Positions 23,167 through 33,321 of a stretch of DNA of 64,000 nt are shown here, piece after piece. Positions within the stretch are counted from its first letter, which is position 1, and every line of letters starts with the position of its first letter. The position numbers were made by a program, and so were the translations under genes. A model generated the notes under the pieces. It made no database searches, was not told the origin of the DNA, and saw only the letters and a program-made list of their open reading frames with translations. The DNA is taken from contig NZ_JAJNCZ010000008.1 in NCBI RefSeq assembly GCF_021026345.1, positions 1 to 64,000 of the forward strand, in the 5' to 3' direction. This DNA comes from Rhizobium sp. GN54. Lineage in GTDB: Bacteria; Pseudomonadota; Alphaproteobacteria; Rhizobiales; Rhizobiaceae.

Positions 23167-24159
23167 TCAGCCGATCGCGACCTGCCGCTTTTCCTTGACC
23201 GATGCCAGCGCCGCATCGGCGATGACGAGCGCTGCGAGACCGTCCGCGCCGGAGGGGGCAAGCGGTGCTCCTTTCTCCAGGGAGGCGATGAAACCGGCGA
23301 TCTCGTTGGCATAGGCTTCGGTGTAGCGGGTCATGAAGAAATCGTGCAGCGGCGGGCGGGTATAGCCGTCGCCGGTGGCGACCTCGATGGAAACCGGGCG
23401 CTGGTTTTCCGCAGCCACCATGCCCTTCGAGCCGTGCACCTCGATGCGCTGGTCGTAGCCGTAGGTGGCGCGGCGCGAATTGGAGATGATCGCCTGCCGG
23501 CCGGACGCCGTCTGCAGGATCACCGAGACGCTGTCATAGTCGCCGGCCGCGCCGATCGCCTTGTCTACCAGCACGGCGGCCGTCGCGGTGACCGCGACCG
23601 GCTCCTCGCCGAGCAGGAAGCGGGCCATGTCGAAATCGTGGATGGTCATGTCGCGGAAGATGCCGCCGGAGCGCTTGATATAGTCCACCGGCGGGGCGCC
23701 GGGGTCGCGTGAGGTGATCGTGACCATCTCGACGTCCCCGATCCTGCCGGCGTCGATCGCTGCGCGCACGGCCATGAAATGGGGGTCGAAACGACGGTTG
23801 AAGCCGACCATCAGCTTGCCGTTCGTCTCCTTGACGACCTTCATGCAGGCGCGCACGCGCTCGACGTCGAGGTCGATCGGCTTCTCGCAGAAGACCGCCT
23901 TGCCGGCCCGGCAGAAGCGTTCGATCAGGTCGGCATGGGTATCGGTCGGGGTGCAGATGACGACGGCATCGACGTCGCCTGCCGCCTCGATCTCGTCGAT
24001 CGTGCGCACGGCGCAGCCATACTGCGCGGCAATCGCCTCGGCGGCCGAAGGAAAGGCGTCGGCAACGGCGACGAGGGTGGCGTCGGGGTTGCCGGATACC
24101 GCCTTGGCGTGAACCTTGCCGATGCGGCCGGCGCCGAGGAGACCAAATCTGACGGTCAT
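23167..24159 (-). CDS. iolG: Inositol 2-dehydrogenase (Gfo/Idh/MocA family)
   Basis: This 330-residue enzyme oxidises myo-inositol to 2-keto-myo-inositol with NAD+. The N-terminal Rossmann motif is GLLGAGRIGKVHA, and the family signature FCEKPIDLDVERV with its EKP lysine follows near residue 92. The C-terminal catalytic region has GFNRRFDPHF and the DMTIHDFDMARF Asp/His motif. Start ATG 24159 matches the family N-terminus. A GGAA-N6-TTCC site 150 bases upstream matches the IolR motif, which supports inositol over other substrates. It may have side activity on xylose or glucose. Confidence 0.88.
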   Translation of the reverse strand: MTVRFGLLGAGRIGKVHAKAVSGNPDATLVAVADAFPSAAEAIAAQYGCAVRTIDEIEAAGDVDAVVICTPTDTHADLIERFCRAGKAVFCEKPIDLDVERVRACMKVVKETNGKLMVGFNRRFDPHFMAVRAAIDAGRIGDVEMVTITSRDPGAPPVDYIKRSGGIFRDMTIHDFDMARFLLGEEPVAVTATAAVLVDKAIGAAGDYDSVSVILQTASGRQAIISNSRRATYGYDQRIEVHGSKGMVAAENQRPVSIEVATGDGYTRPPLHDFFMTRYTEAYANEIAGFIASLEKGAPLAPSGADGLAALVIADAALASVKEKRQVAIG

Positions 24160-24309
24160 CTGTCGTGCTCTCATATAGCCGGACGGTTCCGTCCGGCAGG
24201 GGCGGGGCTCTGCGCTTCCCCGGATCGCGCCCGCCGCCAGGCGGGATTCGGGCGAGAATCGGTCCGACATTGCCGGTATGGAACATGCAGTCTGAATTAT
24301 CTCTCCCGT

Positions 24310-24323
24310 GGAATATTCATTCC
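24310..24323. promoter_or_regulatory. Candidate IolR operator (GGAA-N6-TTCC)
   Basis: The sequence GGAATATTCATTCC fits exactly the inverted repeat reported for the RpiR-type inositol repressor IolR in Sinorhizobium meliloti. It is about 150 bases upstream of iolG. Eight fixed bases occur about once by chance in a 64 kb window, so position carries most of the weight. Confidence 0.6.
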
Positions 24324-24510
24324 ATTGCGGGCCTGTGTCGTCAAGGGCTGGATTGCCGTTTGCACGGTGAAAGCATAGCCGCTTCCCGCATCTCCTGCAT
24401 GGGCATGCCGCCCGATCGGGTACCATGTTTCATCGGAGACGACAGAACCGGTTTTCCTTTGGCAAGGAATGGCTCTAAGAGGGCACTGGAGAAAAACGGG
24501 AGCCAGCCTC

Positions 24511-24756
24511 ATGAAATTCATCGATCCGACCCATCCGGTCTATCGTCCGCTTTGGGTGCGGCTTCTGATCGTGGGGAGCTGCGCGGCCTGGACGGCGGTC
24601 GAGTACTATAACGGCCAGGAGACCTGGGGGCTGATTTTCCTTGTCGTCAGCGCCTATGCCTTCGCCCAGCTGATCCTGTTCTACAAGCCGGACGAGGCGC
24701 GCACACCGGAGAAGAAGGCGGAGGAAAAGGCGTCGGGGGAAAACGGCGAGACGTGA
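24511..24756 (+). CDS. Small two-span membrane protein of unknown function
   Basis: This 81-residue protein begins MKFIDPTHPVYRPLWVR, has two hydrophobic helices (LLIVGSCAAWTAVEYY and WGLIFLVVSAYAFAQLILFY) and a charged C-terminal tail (KKAEEKASGENGET) predicted cytoplasmic. Start ATG 24511 is chosen because the charged upstream extension is not needed for the conserved part. It is a conserved-looking rhizobial hypothetical; no function can be given. Confidence 0.7.
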   Translation: MKFIDPTHPVYRPLWVRLLIVGSCAAWTAVEYYNGQETWGLIFLVVSAYAFAQLILFYKPDEARTPEKKAEEKASGENGET

Positions 24757-24770
24757 CGGAAGGCTCCAAG

Positions 24771-24798
24771 GCGTGTCGCGATCTTTTACGCGACACGC
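24771..24798. terminator. Bidirectional terminator between convergent genes
   Basis: A perfect 10-bp stem (GCGTGTCGCG with CGCGACACGC, 8-base loop) lies between two convergent stop codons and is followed by TTTA on the plus strand. Confidence 0.7.
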
Positions 24799-24799
24799 T

Positions 24800-25309
24800 T
24801 TAGCGGCGAAGGCCCAGGGACGTCTCCGCCTGCATCCGCCGCAGCGTCTCGTCGATCAGCATGTTGGCGATCATCATGCGCCGCGTGGCGTTTTCCCGGA
24901 ATTCCGGCGGCGCGGTGTCGGGATGGTTGTCGCGGGCGAAGGCACGGCGGATGTCTGCGAGCTGTGCCCGCGTCTCCTTCCCGGTGAGGCCGAGATCGGC
25001 GGCGATCGCCTCCGGCCCGGTCCGCAACAGATGCGGCGGCGGCTCGGGCGTGGCCGGCGCGGCCTCGGCGGGAGGGTCGGCCTGCGTGACAGGTTCGGCC
25101 CGTCCAGGCGCGTCGAAGCCGTCCAGGTCGCGATAGGCGGCTGCGGCGGCGCCGGGCGCGACCGAAGGCCGGCCGGTGGAAAGCACGGTGAAGTCCGGAT
25201 GGGCGCTGCGGACAGCTTCGCCCGTGTCTTCGACGGGGGCGGCCTGCCCGGCGTCCTCTTCTTCCCGCAGGCGTTCCAGCACGCTCTCGAATACGCTCTT
25301 GCCGAACAT
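24800..25309 (-). CDS. Protein with C-terminal J domain (DnaJ-like)
   Basis: This 169-residue protein has a disordered Pro/Ala-rich first half and a compact C-terminal J-like domain: helix II LADIRRAFARDN, the HPD tripeptide (DNHPDTAP), then helix III with FRENATRRMMIANMLIDETLRR. The HPD motif implies stimulation of an Hsp70 ATPase (family knowledge). It lacks the G/F and zinc regions of DnaJ, so it is a specialised co-chaperone. It stops at the bidirectional terminator and starts 10 bases from the regulator stop; co-transcription with that gene is plausible. Confidence 0.75.
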   Translation of the reverse strand: MFGKSVFESVLERLREEEDAGQAAPVEDTGEAVRSAHPDFTVLSTGRPSVAPGAAAAAYRDLDGFDAPGRAEPVTQADPPAEAAPATPEPPPHLLRTGPEAIAADLGLTGKETRAQLADIRRAFARDNHPDTAPPEFRENATRRMMIANMLIDETLRRMQAETSLGLRR

Positions 25310-25318
25310 CCCTCGCCC

Positions 25319-26335
25319 TCAGCCGTCCGCACGGTCCGGAAAGAGCATCCGGCTGCGCTGGAGAATCAGATCATAGAACAGCTTGGCGCTCGGCGGCAGC
25401 TCCCGGCCTTTGACGGCGATGAGGCTGTAGGGCTTGATGTCGATGTCGAAGTCGGTCTTCAGGATGCGCACCTCGCTCGGTCCCCCGCCGTTCCCCGTGA
25501 CGAACTCGGCCATGTCGAGGGCGATCGGGGCGATCGCGTTGGAGGAACAGACGAGCGCCACCGTCAGGAGCAGCGAGGCGGTGTTGACCACCGTCGCCGG
25601 CAGGGGAACGTCGCCGGCGATGAAGAGCTCCTCGACCCGCCGGCGCAGCAGCGTTCCCGGCGGCTGGAACACCCAGTCGTAGGAGGGCAGGTCCGTCAGC
25701 GACACGGTTTCCTTCTCGGTCAGCGGATGTCCCTTGCGCACGATCAGGCAGGCCTTCTCCACCCCGATCTCCTGGACGTGGAAGAGGCGCGGATCGAGGT
25801 CGTCGGGCACGCGCGCCATGATGAAGTCGTGCCTGGAGGAGATCAGTTCGCGGGCCAGCACGTTGCTCGTCTCGATGCGGACGTTGACCTCGATGCCGGG
25901 ATAGGCGGCGCTGACCTGCTGGATCGCGGGTACCGCGAGGCTGATCGCCGGTGCCGCCACCGTGCCGAGGAAGACCGTGCCGCCGGCACCGGATTTCAGC
26001 GCGGCGATTTCGCGGTCGACCTCGTCCAGTTCCAGCAGGATGGTGCGGGCGCGGCGGGCGAAGGCCTGGCCGAACTGGGTGAGCTCGACCCCGCGCGAAA
26101 CCCGTTCACAGAGCGGAACCTTCACGATACTCTCCATCTCCGTCAGCATGCGCGACGCCGCCGGCTGGGAGATGTTGAGGGCCGCGGCCGCCGCGCTGAC
26201 CTGCTTGTGCTGGTCGATCGCGACGATCATGCGCAGGTGGTTCAGCTTCAACCCCGAGCGGAGCAGCCCGACGCCGAGCTGGTCGTCCGCGGGGCGCTCG
26301 GGCGTCGGCTGGCCGACGAATATGGCTTCGTGCAT
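25319..26335 (-). CDS. gbpR: LysR-family regulator of the chvE operon (GbpR/GguR type)
   Basis: This 338-residue regulator has the LysR winged HTH at about residues 30-90 (LKLNHLRMIVAIDQHKQVSAA, then ISQPAASRMLTEME) and a periplasmic-binding-like effector domain to the end. It is divergent from chvE with a 267-base intergenic region, the arrangement known for gbpR, which controls chvE in Agrobacterium in response to sugars. The first 25 residues are a variable extension; the true start may be a later codon. The gene name rests on synteny and family. Confidence 0.8.
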   Translation of the reverse strand: MHEAIFVGQPTPERPADDQLGVGLLRSGLKLNHLRMIVAIDQHKQVSAAAAALNISQPAASRMLTEMESIVKVPLCERVSRGVELTQFGQAFARRARTILLELDEVDREIAALKSGAGGTVFLGTVAAPAISLAVPAIQQVSAAYPGIEVNVRIETSNVLARELISSRHDFIMARVPDDLDPRLFHVQEIGVEKACLIVRKGHPLTEKETVSLTDLPSYDWVFQPPGTLLRRRVEELFIAGDVPLPATVVNTASLLLTVALVCSSNAIAPIALDMAEFVTGNGGGPSEVRILKTDFDIDIKPYSLIAVKGRELPPSAKLFYDLILQRSRMLFPDRADG

Positions 26336-26602
26336 ATGTTAACCGTGTTCCTTCACGCAAAAATCATATCATTGGCGATCAGTATATCGCTTTTGGTATG
26401 GGATTAGAAGCTTATTGTATTTGACAGATATAGCGTTTCGGTAGAGTTTGCCGCCAGGTGCGCTCGTGCCCAAGGGAGTTGAGGCCGGGAGGGGTAATTA
26501 TCCTTTTCCTCCGTTGGAGACCGTCGTCTGCGACAGCGGGCAGCGAAGCACTGAATTCGGTCTGGACGTGGAGTCAGGCCTGTACAAGGGAGAGACTTTA
26601 TA
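26336..26602. promoter_or_regulatory. Divergent promoter region gbpR-chvE
   Basis: AT-rich relative to the flanks. It contains two ATATC repeats 13 bases apart near 26366-26389 (dyad-like, LysR-type candidates) and a TTGACA box at 26421-26426 with a weak TAGAGT after 15 bases. An AGGGAGAG ribosome binding site precedes chvE. The promoter elements are tentative; the regulatory role of the region is likely from gene arrangement. Confidence 0.5.
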
Positions 26603-27673
26603 ATGAAATTGATCACTTCGCTTCTTGCTGCGGCTGCCATCAGCGTGGCGTCGTTTGCTGTCCCTGCGTTTGCGCAGGACAAGGGCACCGTCGGCATCTC
26701 CATGCCGACCAAGACCTCGACCCGCTGGATTTCCGACGGCGAGACCATGGAGAAGCTGTTCACGGAGGCCGGCTACACGGCCGACCTGCAGTTCGCCGAC
26801 GACGATATTCCGAACCAGCTGGCCCAGATCGAGAACATGGTCACCAAGGGTGCCAAGGTTCTCGTCATCGGCGCCATCGACGGCACCACGCTGTCCGACA
26901 TCCTGTCCAAGGCGCACGACGCCGGCGTCAAGGTGATCGCCTATGACCGCCTCATCCGCGATTCGGGCAATGTCGACTACTACGCCACCTTCGACAACTT
27001 CCAGGTCGGCGTCCTGCAGGCGACCAGCCTCGTCGACGGTCTGAAGGCCCAGTTCGGCGACGTCAAGCCGTGGAACGTCGAGCTCTTCGGCGGTTCGCCT
27101 GACGACAACAACGCCTTCTTCTTCTACGACGGTGCGATGTCGGTCCTGCAGCCGCTGATCGACAGCGGCGACGTTGTCATCAAGTCCGGCCAGCAGGGCA
27201 TGGACCAGGTCGGCACGCTGCGCTGGGACGGTGCTGTCGCCCAGGCCCGCATGGAAAACCTGCTGTCCTCGACCTACACGGATGCGCAGGTCCATGGCGT
27301 CCTGTCGCCCTATGACGGCCTGTCCATCGGTATCCTCTCGGCCCTGAAGGGCGTCGGCTACGGCTCGGGCGACCAGAAGATGGCGATCGTCACCGGTCAG
27401 GACGCCGAGCTGCCGTCGGTCAAGTCGATCCTTTCCGACGAGCAGTACTCGACGGTGTTCAAGGACACCCGCGAGCTCGCCAAGGTCGCCGTCAACATGA
27501 CGGACGCCATCCTCGGCGGCAAGGAGCCGGAAGTGAACGACACCAAGACCTACGACAACGGCGTCAAGGTCATTCCGTCCTACCTGCTGAAGCCGGTCGC
27601 CGTCGACAAGTCCAACGCTAAGGACATCCTGGTCGGCGCGGGCTACTACACCGAAGATCAGATCAACAACTGA
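26603..27673 (+). CDS. chvE: Multiple sugar-binding periplasmic protein ChvE
   Basis: This 356-residue protein has a signal peptide cleaved after PAFA, then the ChvE sequence ([20 protein letters not shown]). Its type I binding-protein fold includes [33 protein letters not shown] and [17 protein letters not shown]. In Agrobacterium it binds galactose, arabinose, glucose and related sugars, feeds GguAB and, with VirA, signals virulence. No vir genes are in this window. It ends at a terminator before gguA, so binding protein is probably made in excess. Confidence 0.95.
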   Translation: MKLITSLLAAAAISVASFAVPAFAQDKGTVGISMPTKTSTRWISDGETMEKLFTEAGYTADLQFADDDIPNQLAQIENMVTKGAKVLVIGAIDGTTLSDILSKAHDAGVKVIAYDRLIRDSGNVDYYATFDNFQVGVLQATSLVDGLKAQFGDVKPWNVELFGGSPDDNNAFFFYDGAMSVLQPLIDSGDVVIKSGQQGMDQVGTLRWDGAVAQARMENLLSSTYTDAQVHGVLSPYDGLSIGILSALKGVGYGSGDQKMAIVTGQDAELPSVKSILSDEQYSTVFKDTRELAKVAVNMTDAILGGKEPEVNDTKTYDNGVKVIPSYLLKPVAVDKSNAKDILVGAGYYTEDQINN

Positions 27674-27691
27674 TAGCGGTCTGAAATCGGA

Positions 27692-27720
27692 GGGTCCGCG
27701 ATCGGTTGCGGACCCTTTTA
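27692..27720 (+). terminator. Terminator-like hairpin between chvE and gguA
   Basis: An 8-bp stem (GGGTCCGC with GCGGACCC, 8-base loop) runs straight into TTTTATCTT. It looks like a true rho-independent terminator inside an operon, so readthrough must be partial if gguAB depend on the chvE promoter. Confidence 0.85.
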
Positions 27721-27790
27721 TCTTGGCGGGGGAGCCTGTAGACTCTGGCTCCAGACCGTCGCACGCAGAATGCTGCCGGAATGCCTGAAC

Positions 27791-29325
<1,535 letters not shown>

Positions 29326-29326
<1 letters not shown>

Positions 29327-30534
29327 TGGTCGCCGATACCAGCGCTCCAACTTCGAAACCGTCCATCGGGGACTATCTCAAGAACAATATCCGTGAGTAC
29401 GGCCTGCTCGTCGCGCTCGTGGTCATCATGGTGTTCTTCCAGATCCTGACGAACGGCGTCCTGTTCCGGCCGGTTAACATCACCAACCTGGTGCTGCAGA
29501 ACTCGTTCATCGTCATCATGGCGCTGGGCATGCTCTTGATCATCGTCGCCGGGCACATCGACCTGTCGGTCGGCTCGATCGTCGCCTTCATCGGTGCGAT
29601 CTCGGCGATCATGCTGGTGAAATGGGGCCTGCCCGCCATCGTCGTGGTTCCGGCATGTCTCATCGTCGGGGCCATCATGGGGGCGGCGCAAGGCTACTGG
29701 GTAGCCTACCAGAAGATCCCTGCCTTCATCGTCACGCTGGCCGGCATGCTCGTCTTCCGCGGCATGACCTACGTCGTGCTCGGTGGCCGCCCGATCGGCC
29801 CGTTCCCGAAGGAATTCCAGATCCTCTCGACCGGCTTCGTGCCCGACTTCCTGTACTTCCTCAATCCCGCGCCCGAGACCATCAAGAACATGGTCGCGCT
29901 GGTGGCCGTCGTCGTCCTCGTTGCGCTGGCGATCTGGGCCGGGTTCCGCAGCCGGCGGATCAACGAGGCGCATGGAACGGAGAACGAGCCCTTCGTGTTC
30001 TTCGCAATCCAGATGGCCGTGATCACCGTCGTGGCGCTGTTCATCGGCTTCCAGCTCTCGACCTATCGCGGTCTGCCGAACGTGCTGGTCGTCATGGGCG
30101 TGCTGATCGCGCTCTATTCCTTCGTCACCACCCGCTCGACCGTCGGCCGGCGCATCTACGCCATGGGCGGCAACGAGAAGGCGGCGAAGCTTTCGGGCAT
30201 CAACACCGAGCGGCTGACCTTCTACACTTTCGCCAACATGGGTGTGCTGGCCGCACTCGCCGGCATGATCATCACGGCGCGCCTCAACTCGGCGACGCCG
30301 AAGGCCGGCGTCGGCTTCGAGCTGGACGTGATCGCGGCCTGCTTCATCGGCGGCGCGTCTGCTTCCGGCGGCGTCGGCAAGATCACCGGTGCCGTGATCG
30401 GCGCCTTCATCATGGGCGTGATGAACAACGGCATGTCGATCATGGGCATCGGCATCGACTACCAGCAGCTGATCAAGGGTCTGGTGCTGCTCGCTGCCGT
30501 GTTCTTCGACGTCTACCAAAAGAACAAGGGCTGA
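29326..30534 (+). CDS. gguB: Sugar ABC transporter permease GguB
   Basis: This 402-residue inner-membrane permease has around ten spans and CUT2 motifs (GHIDLSVGSIVAF, GGNEKAAKLSGIN, GASASGGVGKITGAVIGAFI). Its start is coupled to the gguA stop. Together with ChvE and GguA it imports arabinose, galactose and related monosaccharides. The 133-base gap to gguC has no further gene. Confidence 0.93.
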
Positions 30535-30667
30535 TCGGCCCAGCGCCGGACAGCCGCACCGTCGTCAACCAATCGGGCCGCGGGGCGGTCGGGCGGCGCG
30601 GCAACTGTCGCGCCGGTGGCGGAGCCTTGCCGAGGCGGGCCGTCGCGAACGAACAAGGACAAGGACC

Positions 30668-31663
30668 ATGCTGGTATCACAGTTGAAGAATGCCGACGGC
30701 TCGATCACGGTGGCCGCACGCGAGGACGGGCAGGGCGCCCGAGCCGTCAGGAACGCGGCGAGCCTGCATGCGCTGGCGATGGAAGCCGCCGACGGCGGCA
30801 AGAGCCTGAAGGCGGTGATCGAGGCGCACGGCTACGGCGAGGCGATCGACCTGGAGAAGGCCTATGCCGAAGGCCGGCTGATCTCGCCGATCACCCATCC
30901 CGATCCCGCCCATCTGCACCTGACCGGCACCGGCCTGACGCATCTGGGCTCGGCTGCCACCCGCGACGCGATGCACAAGAAGACGACCGAGGCGGCCGCC
31001 GAGACGCTGACCGATTCCATGAAGATGTTCCGGATGGGTCTCGAAGGCGGCAAGCCGAAGCCGGGCGAAAAGGGCGTGCAGCCGGAGTGGTTCTACAAGG
31101 GCAACGGCACGCAGGCCGTGGCCCCCGGCGGCGCGCTGACCTCGCCCTCCTTTGCCGAGGATGGCGGCGAGGAGCCGGAAATGGCCGGCATCTACATCAT
31201 CTCGTCGAAGGGCCAGCCCTTCCGCCTCGGCTTCGCCGTCGCCAACGAATTTTCCGACCACGTCACCGAGCGGGTGAACTACCTGTGGCTGGCCCATTCC
31301 AAGCTGCGCCAGGCGAGCTTCGGCCCGGAGATCCGCATCGGCGCGGCACCGGACGACATCCGCGGCTTCTCGCGCATCGTCCGCGACGGCAAGGTCCTGT
31401 GGGAAAAGCCGTTCCTGTCGGGCGAAGCGAACATGTCGCACACCTTCGCCAACCTCGAATACCATCATTTCAAGTACGACCTGTTCCGCCAGCCGGGCGA
31501 GGTGCACGTGCACATGTTCGGCACCGCGACGCTGTCGTTCGGTGATGGCGTCAAGACGCAGGAAGGTGACGTGTTCGAGATCGGCGCCGACGGTTTCGGC
31601 CTGCCGCTGCGCAATCCCCTGGCAATTGCCAAGGAAGAAAAGATCGAAATCCGGCAACTCTAG
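30668..31663 (+). CDS. gguC: GguC / AraD1-family 2-keto-3-deoxy sugar acid dehydratase
   Basis: This 331-residue protein belongs to the FAH-fold AraD1/GguC family. It shows the FAH-like acidic and His residues (PEWFYKGNG near 138, AGIYIISSKGQPFRLGFAVANEFSDH, and HMFGTATLSFGDG). In the non-phosphorylative route members dehydrate 2-keto-3-deoxy-L-arabinonate to 2-oxoglutarate semialdehyde. AAGGACAAGGACC precedes the ATG. It sits between the transporter and the next pathway enzyme, which fits that step. The substrate is inferred from neighbours. Confidence 0.85.
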   Translation: MLVSQLKNADGSITVAAREDGQGARAVRNAASLHALAMEAADGGKSLKAVIEAHGYGEAIDLEKAYAEGRLISPITHPDPAHLHLTGTGLTHLGSAATRDAMHKKTTEAAAETLTDSMKMFRMGLEGGKPKPGEKGVQPEWFYKGNGTQAVAPGGALTSPSFAEDGGEEPEMAGIYIISSKGQPFRLGFAVANEFSDHVTERVNYLWLAHSKLRQASFGPEIRIGAAPDDIRGFSRIVRDGKVLWEKPFLSGEANMSHTFANLEYHHFKYDLFRQPGEVHVHMFGTATLSFGDGVKTQEGDVFEIGADGFGLPLRNPLAIAKEEKIEIRQL

Positions 31664-31770
31664 AGCAACTCCGGCGGAAGGGTTCACCAGAATTGTTCCA
31701 GATTGTAGTTTTTGCCGCATTGTCCGACGTCGAAGCAATCCCGCTTCGGCTGGAAATGCTCCAGTAACAG

Positions 31771-31796
31771 ACCCGGGCGCGGCGTCCGCGCCGGGT
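31771..31796 (+). promoter_or_regulatory. Intercistronic GC hairpin before the dehydrogenase gene
   Basis: A near-perfect stem (ACCCGGGCGCGG with CCGCGCCGGGT) lies 27 bases before the start codon, without a T-tract. It probably modulates mRNA stability between gguC and the next gene. Confidence 0.45.
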
Positions 31797-31822
31797 CGCG
31801 ATGAGACAGGAGGGCCTTGCCC

Positions 31823-33256
31823 ATGACCATCCACCAGAACCTGATCGCCGGCGAATGGGTCGGCAGCGATGCGATCAAGAACATCAACCCGTCGAACACC
31901 AACGACGTGGTCGGCGAATACGCCCGTGCGTCCGCCGACGATGCCAAGGCCGCGATCGCCGCCGCCAAGGCCGCCTTTCCGGGCTGGTCGCGTTCCGGCA
32001 TCCTCGAGCGCCATGCGATCCTGAAGAAGACCGCGGACGAGATCCTGGCGCGCAAGGACGAGCTCGGCACGCTTCTGGCGCGCGAGGAGGGCAAGACGCT
32101 GCCGGAGGCGATCGGCGAGACGATCCGCGCGGCGCAGATCTTCGAATTCTTCGCCGGCGAGACGCTGCGGCTTGCCGGCGAGGTCATCCCCTCGGTGCGG
32201 CCGAACATCGGCGTCGAGATCACCCGCGAAGCCGTCGGCGTCGTCGGCATCATCACGCCGTGGAACTTCCCCATCGCCATCCCCGCCTGGAAGATCGCGC
32301 CGGCGCTGGCCTATGGCAATACCGTCGTCTTCAAGCCGGCCGAGCTTGTGCCCGGCTGCGCCTGGGCGATCGTCGACATCCTGCACCGCGCCGGCCTGCC
32401 GAAGGGCGTGCTCAACCTCGTCATGGGCAAGGGCTCGGTCGTCGGCCAGGCGATGCTGGAAAGCCCGGACGTCGCCGCCATCACCTTTACCGGCTCGACC
32501 GGCACGGGCAAGCGGGTGGCGGCAGCCTCGATCGAGCATAACCGCAAGTTCCAGCTGGAGATGGGCGGCAAGAACCCCTTCGTCGTGCTCGACGACGCCG
32601 ACCTCACCGTTGCCGTCGAGGCCGCCGCCAATTCCGGCTTCTTCTCCACCGGCCAGCGCTGCACGGCCTCGTCGCGGTTGATCGTCACCGAGGGCATCCA
32701 CGACAGGTTCGTCGCCGCGCTGACGGAGAAGCTGAAGACGCTGGTCGTCGACGACGCCCTGAAGGCCGGCACCCATATCGGCCCGGTGGTCGATGCCGGC
32801 CAGTTGAAGCAGGACACCGACTATATCGAGATCGGCAAGGGAGAGGGCGCCAAACTGGCCTTCGGCGGCGATCTCGTCAAGCGCGACAATCCGGGCTTCT
32901 ACCTGCAGCCGACGCTGTTCACCGAGGCGACGAACGCCATGCGGATCAGCCGCGAAGAGATCTTCGGCCCGGTCGTCTCCGTGATCCGGGTGAAGGACTA
33001 TGACGAGGCGCTGGCGACCGCCAACGACACGCCGTTCGGCCTGTCCTCGGGGATTGCCACGACGAGCCTGAAGCATGCGACGCACTTCAAGCGCAATGCC
33101 GAGGCCGGCATGGTGATGGTCAACCTGCCGACGGCCGGCGTCGACTTCCACGTCCCCTTCGGCGGCCGCAAGGGCTCCTCCTACGGCCCGCGCGAACAGG
33201 GCAAGTACGCCAACGAGTTCTACACCACCGTCAAGACCGCCTACACGCTGGCGTGA
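31823..33256 (+). CDS. 2-oxoglutarate semialdehyde (2,5-dioxovalerate) dehydrogenase
   Basis: This 477-residue aldehyde dehydrogenase oxidises 2-oxoglutarate semialdehyde to 2-oxoglutarate with NAD(P)+. It has the ALDH hallmarks: GIITPWNFPIAIPAWK, FTGSTGTGKRV, catalytic Glu in LEMGGKNP, catalytic Cys280 in GQRCTAS, and the IFGPVVSVIRV near the end. AGGAGGGCC lies before ATG 31823 (an in-frame start two codons earlier is weaker). Operon context with gguC and the dehydratase points to this substrate rather than succinate semialdehyde. Confidence 0.87.
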   Translation: MTIHQNLIAGEWVGSDAIKNINPSNTNDVVGEYARASADDAKAAIAAAKAAFPGWSRSGILERHAILKKTADEILARKDELGTLLAREEGKTLPEAIGETIRAAQIFEFFAGETLRLAGEVIPSVRPNIGVEITREAVGVVGIITPWNFPIAIPAWKIAPALAYGNTVVFKPAELVPGCAWAIVDILHRAGLPKGVLNLVMGKGSVVGQAMLESPDVAAITFTGSTGTGKRVAAASIEHNRKFQLEMGGKNPFVVLDDADLTVAVEAAANSGFFSTGQRCTASSRLIVTEGIHDRFVAALTEKLKTLVVDDALKAGTHIGPVVDAGQLKQDTDYIEIGKGEGAKLAFGGDLVKRDNPGFYLQPTLFTEATNAMRISREEIFGPVVSVIRVKDYDEALATANDTPFGLSSGIATTSLKHATHFKRNAEAGMVMVNLPTAGVDFHVPFGGRKGSSYGPREQGKYANEFYTTVKTAYTLA

Positions 33257-33276
33257 CCGCGCCGGCCTGACACATT

Positions 33277-33298
33277 GCCCCGGCACTGGCGCCGGGGC
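33277..33298 (+). promoter_or_regulatory. Intercistronic hairpin before the dehydratase gene
   Basis: An 8-bp perfect stem (GCCCCGGC with GCCGGGGC, 6-base loop) without T-tract lies 23 bases before the next ATG. A role in mRNA stability is possible. Confidence 0.4.
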
Positions 33299-33321
33299 GG
33301 CTCTCTCAAGGACTACGACAG

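Noticed and set aside
24773-26407. 544-codon plus-strand frame
   Set aside because: It is antisense to the J-domain and LysR genes, both of which have clear motifs; no domain is visible in this frame.
26603-27673. ChvE as evidence for a tumour-inducing strain
   Set aside because: chvE is a chromosomal gene in many non-pathogenic Rhizobiaceae and there are no vir or T-DNA genes here.
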